A stretch of DNA of 64,000 nucleotides from CAIKMD01 sp035552195 (GCA_035552195.1 DASZLU010000158.1:100667-164666); one strand, 5' to 3'. Positions 42,516-52,359 are shown, numbered from the stretch's first letter. Notes: a model not told the origin generated them from the sequence alone. A program made the numbers and translations.

Positions 42516-45209
42516 GTGCCTGTCACCGGCCATGATTCGCTGAAAACCCGTCGCACCCTCACCGTTGGGGGCAAGAATTACGATTATTTCAGCCTCGAAG
42601 CGGCGGCGCAGGCCGCCGGGCTCGGCGACATCTCGCGCCTGCCTTTCTCGTTGAAGGTGCTGCTCGAGAATCTGGTGCGGCTGGAGAATGGCCGCACGGT
42701 CACGGTCGACGACATCAAGGCGGTCGCCGAATGGCTGAAGACCAAGACCTCGGAGCGCGAGATCGCCTTCCTGCCGGCGCGTGTGCTGATGCAGGATTTG
42801 ACCGGCGTGCCCGCGGTGGTCGATCTCGCGGCGATGCGCGAGGCGATGGTGAAGCTCGGCGGCGATCCCAAGAAGATCAACCCGCTCGCGCCGGTGGATC
42901 TCGTCATCGATCACTCGGTGATGGTCGATAATTTCGGCAACGCCCAAGCCTTCCGCAACAACGTCAAGGTCGAGTTCGAGCGCAATCAAGAGCGCTACAC
43001 CTTCCTGCGCTGGGGCCAAGGCACGTTCGATAATTTCCGCGTTGTGCCGCCGGGCACGGGCATCTGCCATCAGGTCAATCTCGAATACCTCGCGCAGGTC
43101 GCGTGGACGACCGAGGAGGCCGGCAAGACGATCGTCTACCCCGATACGCTGGTCGGCACCGACAGCCATACGCCGATGGTCAACGGCCTCTCGGTGCTTG
43201 GCTGGGGCGTCGGCGGCATCGAAGCGGAAGCCGCGATGCTTGGTCAGCCGATCTCGATGGTGCTCCCGGAAGTCGTCGGCTTCCGCGTCCATGGGGCGAT
43301 GAAAGAAGGCGCGACCGCGACCGACTTCGTGCTGACCGCGGTCCAGATGCTGCGTAAGCGCGGCGTCGTCGGGCGCTTCGTCGAATTCTTCGGTCCCGGC
43401 ATCGCCAACATGGCCGTCGCCGATCGCGCGACGATCAGCAACATGGCGCCGGAATATGGTGCGACCTGCGGCTTCTTCCCCGTCGATGCTGAGACCATCC
43501 GCTATCTGAAGCTCTCGGGCCGCGATCCGCAGCGCATCGCGCTGGTCGAGGCTTATGCCAAGGCACAAGGCCTTTGGGCCGACGAGAAGACGCCGGAGCC
43601 GGTCTTCACCGACACGCTCGAACTCGATCTCTCGACCGTGGTGCCGTCGCTCGCAGGTCCGCGTCGGCCGCAAGATCGCGTCGCGCTCGGCGGCGTCGCC
43701 GGCAATTTCGCGACCGAAGCGCCAAAACTCGCGCCCAATCGCAAGAACACGAAGTCGGAGATTGCCGTCAAAGGCGCGAATTACGCGCTGAAGGACGGCG
43801 CGGTGGTCATCGCCGCAATCACCTCCTGCACCAACACCTCGAACCCCAGCGTCATGCTCGGCGCCGGCTTGCTCGCCCGCAACGCGGTGAAACGCGGCCT
43901 CAAGGTAAAGCCGTGGGTCAAGACCTCGCTCGCGCCGGGCAGCCAGGTGGTCACCGATTACTATGCCGCGGCCGGCTTGCAGGGGGATCTCGACAAGCTC
44001 GGTTTCAACCTCGTCGGCTACGGCTGCACGACCTGTATCGGCAATTCCGGCCCGCTGCCGGATCCGATCGCCGACGCGATCGATGAAGGCGATCTCGTCG
44101 TCGCCGGCGTGCTCTCGGGCAACCGCAATTTCGAAGGCCGCATCCATCCGCAGGTGCGCGCGAATTATCTCGCGTCGCCGCCGCTCGTCGTCGCTTATGC
44201 GCTCGCCGGCTCGGTGAACATCGATCTGACGAACGAGCCGCTCGCCGAGGATCCGGACGGAAAGCCGGTCTATCTCAAGGATATTTGGCCGAGCAATCGC
44301 GAGATCGCCGAGACCGTGCACAGCGCGGTGACCGCCGATCAATTCCGCAAGCGCTACGGCAATGTCTTCGAAGGTCCCGAAGAGTGGCGCAAAGTGCCGA
44401 AGGTCGAAGGCATGACCTTCGCCTGGGACCCGGGCTCGACCTATCTCGCGCTGCCGCCCTATTTCGACAACATGCCGAAACAGCCCGCGGCGCTCACCGA
44501 CATCAACGGCGCGCGCGAGCTCGCGCTCTTCGGCGACAGCATCACCACTGACCACATCTCGCCCGCCAGCTCGATCAAGAAAGAAAGCCCCGCCGGGCAA
44601 TATCTCCTCGAGCATCAAGTGCGGCCGCAGGATTTCAATTCCTACGGCGCGCGCCGCGGCACGCATAACGTCATGATGCGCGGCACTTTCGCCAATATCC
44701 GCATCAAGAACGAGATGGTGCCGGGCGTCGAAGGCGGCGTCACCAAGCATCAGCCCGACGGCGCGGTGATGCCGATCTACGACGCGGCGATGCAATACCA
44801 GAAAGAAGGCGTGCCGCTGGTCATCGTCGGCGGCAAGGAATACGGCACCGGCTCATCGCGCGACTGGGCGGCGAAGGGCACGAAGCTTCTCGGGGTGCGC
44901 GCGGTGCTGGTCGAAAGCTTCGAGCGCATCCATCGCTCGAACCTCGTCGGCATGGCGGTGCTGCCGCTGCAATTCAAGGAAGGCATGACGCGCCAGACCT
45001 TGAAGCTCGACGGCACCGAGACTTTCGACGTGCTCGGCATCGCCAGCGGCCTGAAGCCGCGCAGCGATCTCACCGTGCGCATCCATCGCGCGAATGGTCA
45101 GACGGAAGAGATCAAAGTCCTCTGCCGCATCGACACGCTGGACGAGCTCGAATACTTCCGCCACGGCGGCATCCTGCAATACGTGCTGCGCGGCATGATG
45201 AAGGCCTGA
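42516..45209 (+). CDS. acnA: Aconitate hydratase A
   Basis: 897 residues; the start is GTG behind GAGGAGA. Aconitase/IRP1-type protein: [4Fe-4S] ligands in the SCTNTSNP and GCTTCIGNSGPLP motifs, DSHTPMVNGLSVLGWGVGGIEAE near the front, and the swivel domain with YGTGSSRDWAAKG. It isomerises citrate and isocitrate in the TCA cycle. In many alphaproteobacteria acnA and ccmA are divergent neighbours; here the VIT gene and a hydrolase remnant separate them. Confidence 0.97.
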   Translation: MPVTGHDSLKTRRTLTVGGKNYDYFSLEAAAQAAGLGDISRLPFSLKVLLENLVRLENGRTVTVDDIKAVAEWLKTKTSEREIAFLPARVLMQDLTGVPAVVDLAAMREAMVKLGGDPKKINPLAPVDLVIDHSVMVDNFGNAQAFRNNVKVEFERNQERYTFLRWGQGTFDNFRVVPPGTGICHQVNLEYLAQVAWTTEEAGKTIVYPDTLVGTDSHTPMVNGLSVLGWGVGGIEAEAAMLGQPISMVLPEVVGFRVHGAMKEGATATDFVLTAVQMLRKRGVVGRFVEFFGPGIANMAVADRATISNMAPEYGATCGFFPVDAETIRYLKLSGRDPQRIALVEAYAKAQGLWADEKTPEPVFTDTLELDLSTVVPSLAGPRRPQDRVALGGVAGNFATEAPKLAPNRKNTKSEIAVKGANYALKDGAVVIAAITSCTNTSNPSVMLGAGLLARNAVKRGLKVKPWVKTSLAPGSQVVTDYYAAAGLQGDLDKLGFNLVGYGCTTCIGNSGPLPDPIADAIDEGDLVVAGVLSGNRNFEGRIHPQVRANYLASPPLVVAYALAGSVNIDLTNEPLAEDPDGKPVYLKDIWPSNREIAETVHSAVTADQFRKRYGNVFEGPEEWRKVPKVEGMTFAWDPGSTYLALPPYFDNMPKQPAALTDINGARELALFGDSITTDHISPASSIKKESPAGQYLLEHQVRPQDFNSYGARRGTHNVMMRGTFANIRIKNEMVPGVEGGVTKHQPDGAVMPIYDAAMQYQKEGVPLVIVGGKEYGTGSSRDWAAKGTKLLGVRAVLVESFERIHRSNLVGMAVLPLQFKEGMTRQTLKLDGTETFDVLGIASGLKPRSDLTVRIHRANGQTEEIKVLCRIDTLDELEYFRHGGILQYVLRGMMKA

Positions 45210-45221
45210 GTTACCGGCCCC

Positions 45222-45250
45222 AGCGATCGGCCCGGCACGGGCTGATCGCT
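45222..45250. terminator. Long hairpin between convergent acnA and NIPSNAP genes
   Basis: Arms AGCGATC / GATCGCT and inner GCCCG / CGGGC around a GCA loop, joined by one G-T pair: 13 pairs in all, 12 bases after the acnA stop. No T-tract follows on either strand. Confidence 0.5.
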
Positions 45251-45262
45251 GAGGGCTGAGAG

Positions 45263-45586
45263 CTACTTCATCGGCGAGAACGACGTCGGTATCAGGATCT
45301 TGCTTTCCTGCGAGACCAGCGGCGTCGGTTGCGGCCCGTTCTTGAGGAAGAATTGCCACTCGGGATCGGCGTAGAGCGCGGCGCGGCGCGCTTCGCGATC
45401 GGCCAGCGATTCGTAGCGCCACATATGGACGATCTGGTTCAGCGGCCCGATCTCGCTGACGAAGAAGCCGACGAGCTGCCCGAGATGGCGCTTCGACGGC
45501 GGCAGGCCATATTTTTCGTAGTGCTCAAGCCAGCGGGCAGTGCCGCCACCGGTCTGCGCCATATAGGTGCGGACTTCGAGAATCAT
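45263..45586 (-). CDS. NIPSNAP family protein
   Basis: 107 residues, ATG behind GGGAGGA. The NIPSNAP dimeric alpha/beta-barrel pattern is clear: MILEVRTYMAQTGGGTARWLEHYE (shown in part), GFFVSEIGPLNQIVHMWRYESLADREARRAAL in separate pieces, and DPEWQFFLK. The family is related to antibiotic-biosynthesis monooxygenase-like barrels; the biochemical role is unknown. Monocistronic and convergent with acnA. Confidence 0.88.
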   Translation of the reverse strand: MILEVRTYMAQTGGGTARWLEHYEKYGLPPSKRHLGQLVGFFVSEIGPLNQIVHMWRYESLADREARRAALYADPEWQFFLKNGPQPTPLVSQESKILIPTSFSPMK

Positions 45587-45709
45587 TTGTTTCCTCCCTC
45601 GGATTTGCGTTAACCGAACCCTGCCGCGAGGGTTGCAAGCCGGTCAAGCCTCACTCCCTTGTGAAGGATAGTGCTTTGCGAAACGGTTCGACGAAGTGCA
45701 GGATGGGGC

Positions 45710-46447
45710 ATGCTCCGGCCGGCTCCTCTCGCCATGCTCGCCGCATTCCTCGCGGCGATGCCCAGCCTTGTCTGGGCCGACGATTCGCCGGTCGTGGTCG
45801 AGCTTTTCACCTCGCAAGGCTGCAGCTCCTGTCCGCCGGCCGATAAATATTTTGGCGAGCTGGCCAAGCGCCCCGATCTCATCGCGCTCGCCTTCCATGT
45901 CGAATATTGGAACTACATCGGCTGGACCGACGCCTATTCGAAGCCCTGGGCGACGCGGCGGCAGCGCGATTATCAATCGGCGATGAAGCTGCGCTACGTC
46001 TACACGCCGGAAATGGTGATCCAAGGCCAGGCCGAAGGCGTCGCCTCCGAGCCCGCCGCGATCGAGCCGATGATCCGCGCCGCCGAGGCCAATCGCAAGC
46101 CGCATCCAAGCCTGACGTTGCGTTGGCGCGACGATGGCGCGTTGGTGGCCGATGTCGGCAACGGGCAATCGCCGCCGGGCCAGCCGGCCACGGTCTGGCT
46201 CGTTGGCTACGACAAGATGCGCACGATGGCGGTGACGACGGGCGAAAATGCCGGCAAGACTTCGTGGGACCACCACGCTGTGCGCAGCTTCCGCCGCCTT
46301 GGCTCCTGGGCCGGCTGGTCGGAAGAGCTGACCGTCCCGCCCGATGAAGCCCAGAATCTGGGCGATTATGGCGCCGCCGTGCTGCTACAAGAGAACGGCA
46401 GCGGCCCGATCCTCACCGCCGCGAGCGTTCCGATGCAGGGCCGCTAA
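45710..46447 (+). CDS. DUF1223 exported thioredoxin-fold protein
   Basis: 245 residues from the ATG at 45710, chosen because it opens directly on the signal peptide (MLRPAPLAMLAAFLAAM...VWA). The mature protein has VVVELFTSQGCSSCPPAD with a CxxC motif, HVEYWNYIGWTDAYSKP, and YTPEMVIQGQAEGV, the DUF1223 signature. Likely a periplasmic thiol-oxidoreductase-like protein; substrate unknown. Its TAA overlaps the htpG stop in the bases CTAA. Confidence 0.88.
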   Translation: MLRPAPLAMLAAFLAAMPSLVWADDSPVVVELFTSQGCSSCPPADKYFGELAKRPDLIALAFHVEYWNYIGWTDAYSKPWATRRQRDYQSAMKLRYVYTPEMVIQGQAEGVASEPAAIEPMIRAAEANRKPHPSLTLRWRDDGALVADVGNGQSPPGQPATVWLVGYDKMRTMAVTTGENAGKTSWDHHAVRSFRRLGSWAGWSEELTVPPDEAQNLGDYGAAVLLQENGSGPILTAASVPMQGR

Positions 46448-48321
46448 GCCGATAGCCCCCGCGCCAGCACCGAGGACAGGCGCTTCGCGAAGTTCGCCGG
46501 GTCGGGCAGGGTCTCGCCTTCCAAGATCCGCGCCTGATCCAAGAGCAGCCAGGCGAAATCGCCGAGCGCTTCGCCGGCGCCGCTCTTGCCGGCGAGATCG
46601 ACCAACCGAGCGATCAGCGGGTGCTTCGGATTGATCTCGAGGATGCGCTTGGCATCGATGCCGGCGGCGAGCTGCTTGTGCTGGCGCAGCAGCCGCTCGA
46701 GATGCATGTCGATATCGCTGTCGTCGGCGACGAGGCAGACGGCGCTGTCGGTCAGACGTTTCGAGCTGCGCACGTCTTTCACCGCGTCGCCGAGCGAAAG
46801 CTTCAAGAGCGCGATCAGCGAGGCGACCTCGCCTTCGGGCTTCTCGTCCGCGCCCGGCGCGCCTTCTTTCTTTTCCTCGGGCGCGATCTTGTCGAGATCG
46901 GCGCTGCCGCGCGTCACCGATTTGAATTGTTTCTTCTGGTATTCGCCGACCGACGGCATCCAGAATTCGTCGACGGGATCGGTCAGCAGCAGCACCTCGA
47001 TGCCGCGCGCGCGGAAGCCTTCGAGCTGCGGGCTCCGCTTGAGCGCGTCGAGATTCTCGCCGGCGATGGTGTAAATCGCCTCCTGGCCGGGCTTCATGCG
47101 TTGGATGTAATCGTCGAGCGAGGTGAGTTCGTCGCCGGCGGTCGAGCGGAAACGGGCGAGGGGCAGGATCTCGTCTTTGTGCTCGCGATCCTCGTAGATG
47201 CCTTCCTTCAGCACCGCGCCGAAATTCTCCGAGAATTTCGCGAATTCCGCCGGCTCGTCCTTGGCCTTCTTGGCCAACTCGGAGAGTACGCGCGTCGTGA
47301 TCTGACCGCGCATGCGCTTCAGCATCGGATTGTTCTGCAGCATCTCGCGGCTGACATTGAGCGGCAGGTCTTCGCTATCGACGACGCCGCGCAGGAAGCG
47401 CAGATAAGGCGGCAGCAATTCTTGCGCGTCGTCGGTGATGAAGACGCGGCGCACGTAGAGCTTCACGTGATGCTTGCGCGCCGGATCGAAGAGATCGTAG
47501 GGCTTCGTGCCGGGAATGAAGAGCAGCGTCGTATATTCGTAATTGCCTTCGACCTTATTGTGCAGCGTCAGCCACGGCTCGTCGAAAGCATGCGCGACGT
47601 GGTGATAGAACTCTTTGTATTGCTCGGCGGTGATCTCGCCCTTCGGCCGCATCCAGAGGGCCGAGGCGGCGTTGAGGGTCTCTTCCTTGCCGTCCTGGTC
47701 GAGCACGATCGGCAGCGCGATGTGATCGGAGTATTTCTTGACGATCTCGCGGATGCGATCGGGCCCGGCGTATTCCTCGTCCGCCTCGTTGAGGCGAAGG
47801 GTGATGGTCGTGCCGCGCTTCTCGCGCGAATCCTGGTCGATCGTGAATTCACCGCGGCCGTTGGAGACCCAGCGATGGGCGATTGCCTCGCCGGCGCGCT
47901 TCGAGACGACCTCGACTTCGGCGGAGACCATGAAGGCGGAATAGAAGCCGACGCCGAACTGGCCGATCAGCGCGACATCCTTCTTGCTGTCGCCGGACAA
48001 CTCTTTGACGAAAGCAGCCGTGCCGGAGCGGGCGATGGTGCCGAGGTTGTCGATCATCTCCTGCCGGCTCATGCCAATGCCGTTGTCGGAGATGACGAGG
48101 GTGCGCTTGCCTTTGTCGGGCTGGATGACCACCCGGAAATTGGTGTCGCCCTCGGTCAGCGCGGGCTCGGTCAGGGCGAGGTAGCGCAGCCGGTCGCAGG
48201 CGTCGGAGGCATTCGAAATAAGCTCGCGCAGGAAGATTTCCTTCTCGCTGTAGAGCGAATGCGCGACGATCTCCAGCAGGCGGGAAACTTCCGCCTGGAA
48301 TTCACGTTTCTCGCTGGCCAT
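46444..48321 (-). CDS. htpG: Molecular chaperone HtpG (Hsp90)
   Basis: 625 residues from MASEKREFQAEV, preceded by AAAGGGG; an upstream in-frame start adds unrelated residues. GHKL ATPase motifs: LRELISNASDA, DNGIGMSR, GQFGVGFYSAFM. Middle and C-terminal dimerisation domains are complete. Cytosolic ATP-dependent chaperone. Heat-shock promoter elements were not recognised. Confidence 0.97.
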   Translation of the reverse strand: MASEKREFQAEVSRLLEIVAHSLYSEKEIFLRELISNASDACDRLRYLALTEPALTEGDTNFRVVIQPDKGKRTLVISDNGIGMSRQEMIDNLGTIARSGTAAFVKELSGDSKKDVALIGQFGVGFYSAFMVSAEVEVVSKRAGEAIAHRWVSNGRGEFTIDQDSREKRGTTITLRLNEADEEYAGPDRIREIVKKYSDHIALPIVLDQDGKEETLNAASALWMRPKGEITAEQYKEFYHHVAHAFDEPWLTLHNKVEGNYEYTTLLFIPGTKPYDLFDPARKHHVKLYVRRVFITDDAQELLPPYLRFLRGVVDSEDLPLNVSREMLQNNPMLKRMRGQITTRVLSELAKKAKDEPAEFAKFSENFGAVLKEGIYEDREHKDEILPLARFRSTAGDELTSLDDYIQRMKPGQEAIYTIAGENLDALKRSPQLEGFRARGIEVLLLTDPVDEFWMPSVGEYQKKQFKSVTRGSADLDKIAPEEKKEGAPGADEKPEGEVASLIALLKLSLGDAVKDVRSSKRLTDSAVCLVADDSDIDMHLERLLRQHKQLAAGIDAKRILEINPKHPLIARLVDLAGKSGAGEALGDFAWLLLDQARILEGETLPDPANFAKRLSSVLARGLSA

Positions 48322-48434
48322 GACCCCTTTTCCTGCTCGCTCGGCCGAATGTTTTGAACCGCCCGAGATATGTGGCCGGAACGCCATTCATGCAAGGTGT
48401 CAGGGAAAATCCAGGACCATGATAGGATAGGGTG

Positions 48435-48896
48435 ATGAGCTACATCCAAAAAGTGCTGCAGCCGGGCGAGACCCTGATCTATCGCACAAAGCTCCATTGG
48501 CTGATCTATGGCCGAGCGATTTTTTTCCTGCTGATCGCGATCGCCTGCGCCCTGGCGGGCTACTATGCGGGAACCGATTTCCAGGATGCTGGCCTCATCG
48601 CCGGCGCGTTCTTCCTGCTCCTGGCACTGATCGCGGCGATCCACGGCGCGATCCAGCGCGCCTCGACCGAGCTCGCGGTCACCGATCATCGGGTGATCTT
48701 CAAGCGCGGCATCATCAGCCGCTACACCATCGAGATGGCGCGCTCCAAGGTCGAAAGCGTCGATGTGGAGCAGAGCATCACTGGCCGTATCTTCAACTAC
48801 GGCACCATCCTGGTGCGCGGGACGGGTGGGTCGCTCGAGCCGTTCCGCAACATTGAGGATCCGCTGCGGCTTCGGAGCGCGATTACCGCCGTTTAA
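48435..48896 (+). CDS. Membrane PH-domain (bPH2/YdbT-like) protein
   Basis: 153 residues from ATG 48435 (a GTG one codon earlier is possible). Two membrane helices (FFLLIAIACALAGYYAG, LIAGAFFLLLALIAAIHGAI) precede a bacterial PH domain: ELAVTDHRVIFKRGIISRYTIEM, SKVESVDVEQSITGRIFNYGTI, VRGTGG (in separate pieces). Members are inner-membrane proteins of uncertain function. Starts 113 bases from the divergent htpG. Confidence 0.88.
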   Translation: MSYIQKVLQPGETLIYRTKLHWLIYGRAIFFLLIAIACALAGYYAGTDFQDAGLIAGAFFLLLALIAAIHGAIQRASTELAVTDHRVIFKRGIISRYTIEMARSKVESVDVEQSITGRIFNYGTILVRGTGGSLEPFRNIEDPLRLRSAITAV

Positions 48897-48919
48897 GTGT
48901 TGCCGTCAGCCGCTCGCCG

Positions 48920-49366
48920 TTAGTCGCAGGAGGCCGCGCCAACCGCAGTGCCGACCGCCGCGCCGCCGATCAGGCCCATGATCGCGGCCGCGCCGCCGTC
49001 GCGGCTGTGACCGCCCGCCCCGGCGCCGATGAGTCCGCCCGCCGCGGCGCCGATCAAACCACCGACCAGCGCGTTATTGCACGAACGGTACGCGGCGGGT
49101 GCCGGATAGGCCGGGGCATAGGGCGCCGGGTAGGGCGCCGCGTAAGCCGGGGCCGGCGTGGCATAAACCGGAGCGGGCGCTGCATAAGCGGGGGCCGCGT
49201 AGACGGGGCTCGGCGCGACATAGACCGGATGCGGGCGACGCCAATTCTGCCGTTCATGCGCCCCCCAACCATCGGCGATGGCCGGGAGCGGCGCGGCGAG
49301 CACGCCGATCATGCCGACAGCAAAAACCGCGCGAGTCGCGAGGGAGCGGAACGAAATTCGGGCCAT
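48920..49366 (-). CDS. Exported Tyr/Ala/Pro-repeat protein with glycine zipper
   Basis: 148 residues; the ATG has an almost ideal AAGGAGGT site. Signal peptide to about residue 31. Residues ~46-92 are a low-complexity run of (A)PVYAAP/PAYAAP units, and the end is a glycine-zipper helix pair (GGLIGAAAGGLIGAGAGG, MGLIGGAAVGTAVG) with a Cys on each side (RSCNN and AASCD) that could form a disulfide. Probably an envelope protein; function unknown. Confidence 0.78.
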   Translation of the reverse strand: MARISFRSLATRAVFAVGMIGVLAAPLPAIADGWGAHERQNWRRPHPVYVAPSPVYAAPAYAAPAPVYATPAPAYAAPYPAPYAPAYPAPAAYRSCNNALVGGLIGAAAGGLIGAGAGGHSRDGGAAAIMGLIGGAAVGTAVGAASCD

Positions 49367-49510
49367 GGCGGACCTCCTTCGGGTCCCAAAAAATATCTTG
49401 CGTAGAGATATACGCGTGAGACCCGGCCAAAAGTCCTGTCGGGGTCATGAATTTCTTGTCATTCGCGCCGAGACAAATCGCCGTGCTTGCGTTTCGCCTT
49501 GGGACACCCG

Positions 49511-51997
49511 ATGATTCATGACATGGGAGTGTTCACTCCGGCGGCGCGGGTCCTGGCAGTGCTAGGCCCGACCAACACCGGCAAGACCCATCTCGCCATT
49601 GAGCGCATGCTCGGACATCGCACCGGCATGATCGGCTTCCCGCTCCGCCTTCTCGCCCGCGAAAATTATGACCGGATTGTTGCGCTCAAAGGCGCACGTG
49701 CGGTCGCTCTCATCACCGGCGAAGAAAAGATCGTCCCGCCCCATCCGGCTTATTGGGTGTGCACCGTTGAATCGATGCCGCTCGATCTGCCGGTCGACTT
49801 CCTCGCCGTCGACGAGATCCAGCTCTGCGGCGATGCCGAGCGCGGCCACATCTTCACCAATCGCCTATTGCACGCACGCGGCCTGTCCGAGACGATGTTC
49901 CTCGGCGCCGACACGATCCGGCCGCTGCTGAAGCGCCTGGTGCCGGAGGCCGAATACGTCAGCCGGCCGCGTTTCTCGACATTGTCATATACCGGACCAA
50001 AAAAGATCACGCGCCTGCCGCCGCGCAGCGCGGTGGTCGCGTTCGCCATCGCCGATGTTTTCGCGCTCGCCGAGCTGATGCGCCGCCAACGCGGCGGCAC
50101 CGCCGTAGTGATGGGCGCGCTCAGCCCGCGCGCGCGCAATGCACAGGTCGGGCTCTTCCAATCCGGCGAAGTCGATTACCTGGTCGCGACCGATGCGATC
50201 GGCATGGGCCTCAACATGGATCTCGACCATGTCGCTTTCGCGCGGCTGGCGAAATTCGACGGCCGGGCGCCGCGCCGTTTGGCGCCGGCCGAGATCGCGC
50301 AAATCGCCGGTCGCGCCGGCCGGCATATGAGCGACGGCACCTTCGGCACCACCGGAGAGTTGCCCGGCATCGATGAAGATATCGTCGAGGCAGTGGAGAA
50401 TCATCGCTTCGATCCGCTGCCGCGGCTTTATTGGCGCAACGCACGGCTCGACTATCGCTCGGTCGGCGGCTTGCTGAAGAGCCTCGAAGAGAAGCCGCAT
50501 CTGCACGGTCTCGTGCCCGCGCGCGAGGCCGACGATCACCTGGCGCTCGCGGCGCTGGCGAAGATGCCGGACATCGCTTCGGCGGCGACGAATCCCGAAA
50601 CGGTTCGGCTGTTGTGGGAAGTCTGTCAGATTCCCGATTTCCGCAAGATCATGAGCGACACGCATGCGCGTTTCCTCGCCTCGATCTATAGCCATCTGAT
50701 CAGTCGCAACGGCCGCCTGCCGATGGATTTCGTCGCCGGGCAGATGAGTCGGCTCGATCGCAGCGACGGCGATATCGACACGCTGATGACGCGCATCGCG
50801 CATATCCGCACCTGGACCTACATCGCCAATCGCGGCGATTGGCTGGTCGATGCGACGAGCTGGCAGGAAAAAGCGCGCGCGATCGAGGATCATCTCTCCG
50901 ATGCCTTGCACGATCGCATCACGCAACGCTTCGTCGATCGCCGCTCGGCCTTCCTGGTGAAACAACTGTCGTCGTCGCGCGAATTACTCGCCTCGGTGAG
51001 CCGTGCCGGCGAGGTGAAGGTCGAAGGTCATCCCGTCGGCAAGCTCGACGGATTCCGCTTCGTACCCGATGCCGTGCCCAATACCGAAGCCAGCAAGACG
51101 TTGCTGGCCGCCGCCAACCGCGTGTTGGGCGGCGAGATCGAAGCGCGTGTCGGCGAGCTCGCGGCCGCGCCCGACGACGAATTCGGGCTCGATGCCGATG
51201 GCAAGCTGCTCTGGCGCAGTGGCGTTGTTGGCCGCCTGATCGCCGGTGAAAGCGCGCTCGATCCCCAGATCGAAGTCTTCGCCGGTCATTCGCTCGATGC
51301 GCCGCTGCGCGAGACGATCCGCCGGCGTCTGGCCTCGTTCTGGGGCATGGAAAAGCGCCGGCGTGTCGCGCCGCTGGTGCGGTTGCGTCATGCCGAATTC
51401 GACGGTGCGGCGCGCGGCCTCGTCTATCAGCTCTGCGAAGCGCTCGGCACCGTGCCGGCCGGCGACGTCGCCGCGCAATGCGCGGGGCTTAGCGGCAAGG
51501 ATCGCAAGCTGTTGGCGAAGCACGGCGTCCGGCTTGGTACGGAATCGGTCTATCTCGACGGCATGCTGAAACGCGACGCCATGGCGGGCGCTGCGCTGCT
51601 CTGGTCGATACACAACAAGCTCGAGGCGCCGAAAATCCCCGGCGGCGTCGCGTCGCCGCGCGATCGCGCGATCACCGAGGATACTTATCGTGCCATCGGC
51701 TATAGCGTGCTTGGCCCGCGCATCCTGCGGGTCGACAAGGTCGAAGGCCTTGCGGCCACGGCGCGGCGCCTCGCGCGCCACGGCGCGTTCGGTGTCACGC
51801 CGGAATTGCTCGCGCTTGCCAGCGCCTCGCGCCACGATCTGCCGGCGATGCTTGCCGAGCTCGGCTATCGCGCCGTCCATGACGAGAACGGCGTAACCTT
51901 CCACGCGCGCCCGGCCAAGAAGCGCATTCCTGCCGCCGAGCGCCCGCGCGCCGATTCTCCTTTCGCGAAACTAGCAGCGTTGACCTTCGCCCGATGA
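49511..51997 (+). CDS. SUV3-like superfamily 2 RNA/DNA helicase
   Basis: 828 residues from ATG 49511; ATG 49523 is also possible, and ribosome sites are weak. Walker A GPTNTGKTH, motif II DEIQLCGD (DEIQ box), and motif VI-like QIAGRAGRHMSDG are all present, with a SUV3-type C-terminal extension containing GRL, FGV and KDRKLL segments. In alphaproteobacteria this helicase is generally paired with a small S4 protein, as here (ATGA overlap). It probably acts in RNA processing, by analogy with mitochondrial SUV3. Confidence 0.9.
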   Translation: MIHDMGVFTPAARVLAVLGPTNTGKTHLAIERMLGHRTGMIGFPLRLLARENYDRIVALKGARAVALITGEEKIVPPHPAYWVCTVESMPLDLPVDFLAVDEIQLCGDAERGHIFTNRLLHARGLSETMFLGADTIRPLLKRLVPEAEYVSRPRFSTLSYTGPKKITRLPPRSAVVAFAIADVFALAELMRRQRGGTAVVMGALSPRARNAQVGLFQSGEVDYLVATDAIGMGLNMDLDHVAFARLAKFDGRAPRRLAPAEIAQIAGRAGRHMSDGTFGTTGELPGIDEDIVEAVENHRFDPLPRLYWRNARLDYRSVGGLLKSLEEKPHLHGLVPAREADDHLALAALAKMPDIASAATNPETVRLLWEVCQIPDFRKIMSDTHARFLASIYSHLISRNGRLPMDFVAGQMSRLDRSDGDIDTLMTRIAHIRTWTYIANRGDWLVDATSWQEKARAIEDHLSDALHDRITQRFVDRRSAFLVKQLSSSRELLASVSRAGEVKVEGHPVGKLDGFRFVPDAVPNTEASKTLLAAANRVLGGEIEARVGELAAAPDDEFGLDADGKLLWRSGVVGRLIAGESALDPQIEVFAGHSLDAPLRETIRRRLASFWGMEKRRRVAPLVRLRHAEFDGAARGLVYQLCEALGTVPAGDVAAQCAGLSGKDRKLLAKHGVRLGTESVYLDGMLKRDAMAGAALLWSIHNKLEAPKIPGGVASPRDRAITEDTYRAIGYSVLGPRILRVDKVEGLAATARRLARHGAFGVTPELLALASASRHDLPAMLAELGYRAVHDENGVTFHARPAKKRIPAAERPRADSPFAKLAALTFAR

Positions 51998-52344
51998 AAA
52001 ACGAAGTACCGCCGTCCGCAACCCTCCGCCTCGACAAATGGCTGTGGTTCGCGCGGGTCGCGCGCACGCGCTCGCTCGCCGCGCGGCTTTGCGCCGAAAG
52101 CCGCGTCAGTATCGGCGGCCGCGACGGGGTGAAGCCGCATCACGCGGTGCGGATCGGCGACGTCGTGGTGGTCGAGTTGCCGCATCAGCGGCGGCGGCTC
52201 ATCGTTCGGGCTTTGGGTCAACGCCGCGGGCCGCCGGCCGAAGCAAAGTTGCTTTATGACGAGCCGACACCGCCCGTCATGCTCGAGAACACGTCGTCAG
52301 GTTGGGTCTCGCTTTTCGAGGACGAAGTTGCGTTCGAGACCTGA
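51994..52344 (+). CDS. S4-domain RNA-binding protein (HslR-like)
   Basis: 116 residues. N-terminal S4 domain: RLDKWLWFARVARTRSLAARL, then a basic turn. It resembles HslR, which binds stalled 50S subunits carrying peptidyl-tRNA. The ATG overlaps the helicase stop (ATGA), so the two are coupled. The next genes in the usual alphaproteobacterial order, fdxA and carD, are here 10.8 kb further on. Confidence 0.92.
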   Translation: MKNEVPPSATLRLDKWLWFARVARTRSLAARLCAESRVSIGGRDGVKPHHAVRIGDVVVVELPHQRRRLIVRALGQRRGPPAEAKLLYDEPTPPVMLENTSSGWVSLFEDEVAFET

Positions 52345-52359
52345 CGCCGCCGCGCTGTG

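Noticed and set aside
42459..44795. 778-codon open frame opposite acnA
   Set aside because: Antisense shadow of acnA caused by GC-rich codon use; no family match.
46621..48357. 578-codon open frame opposite htpG
   Set aside because: Antisense shadow of htpG; low-complexity composition.
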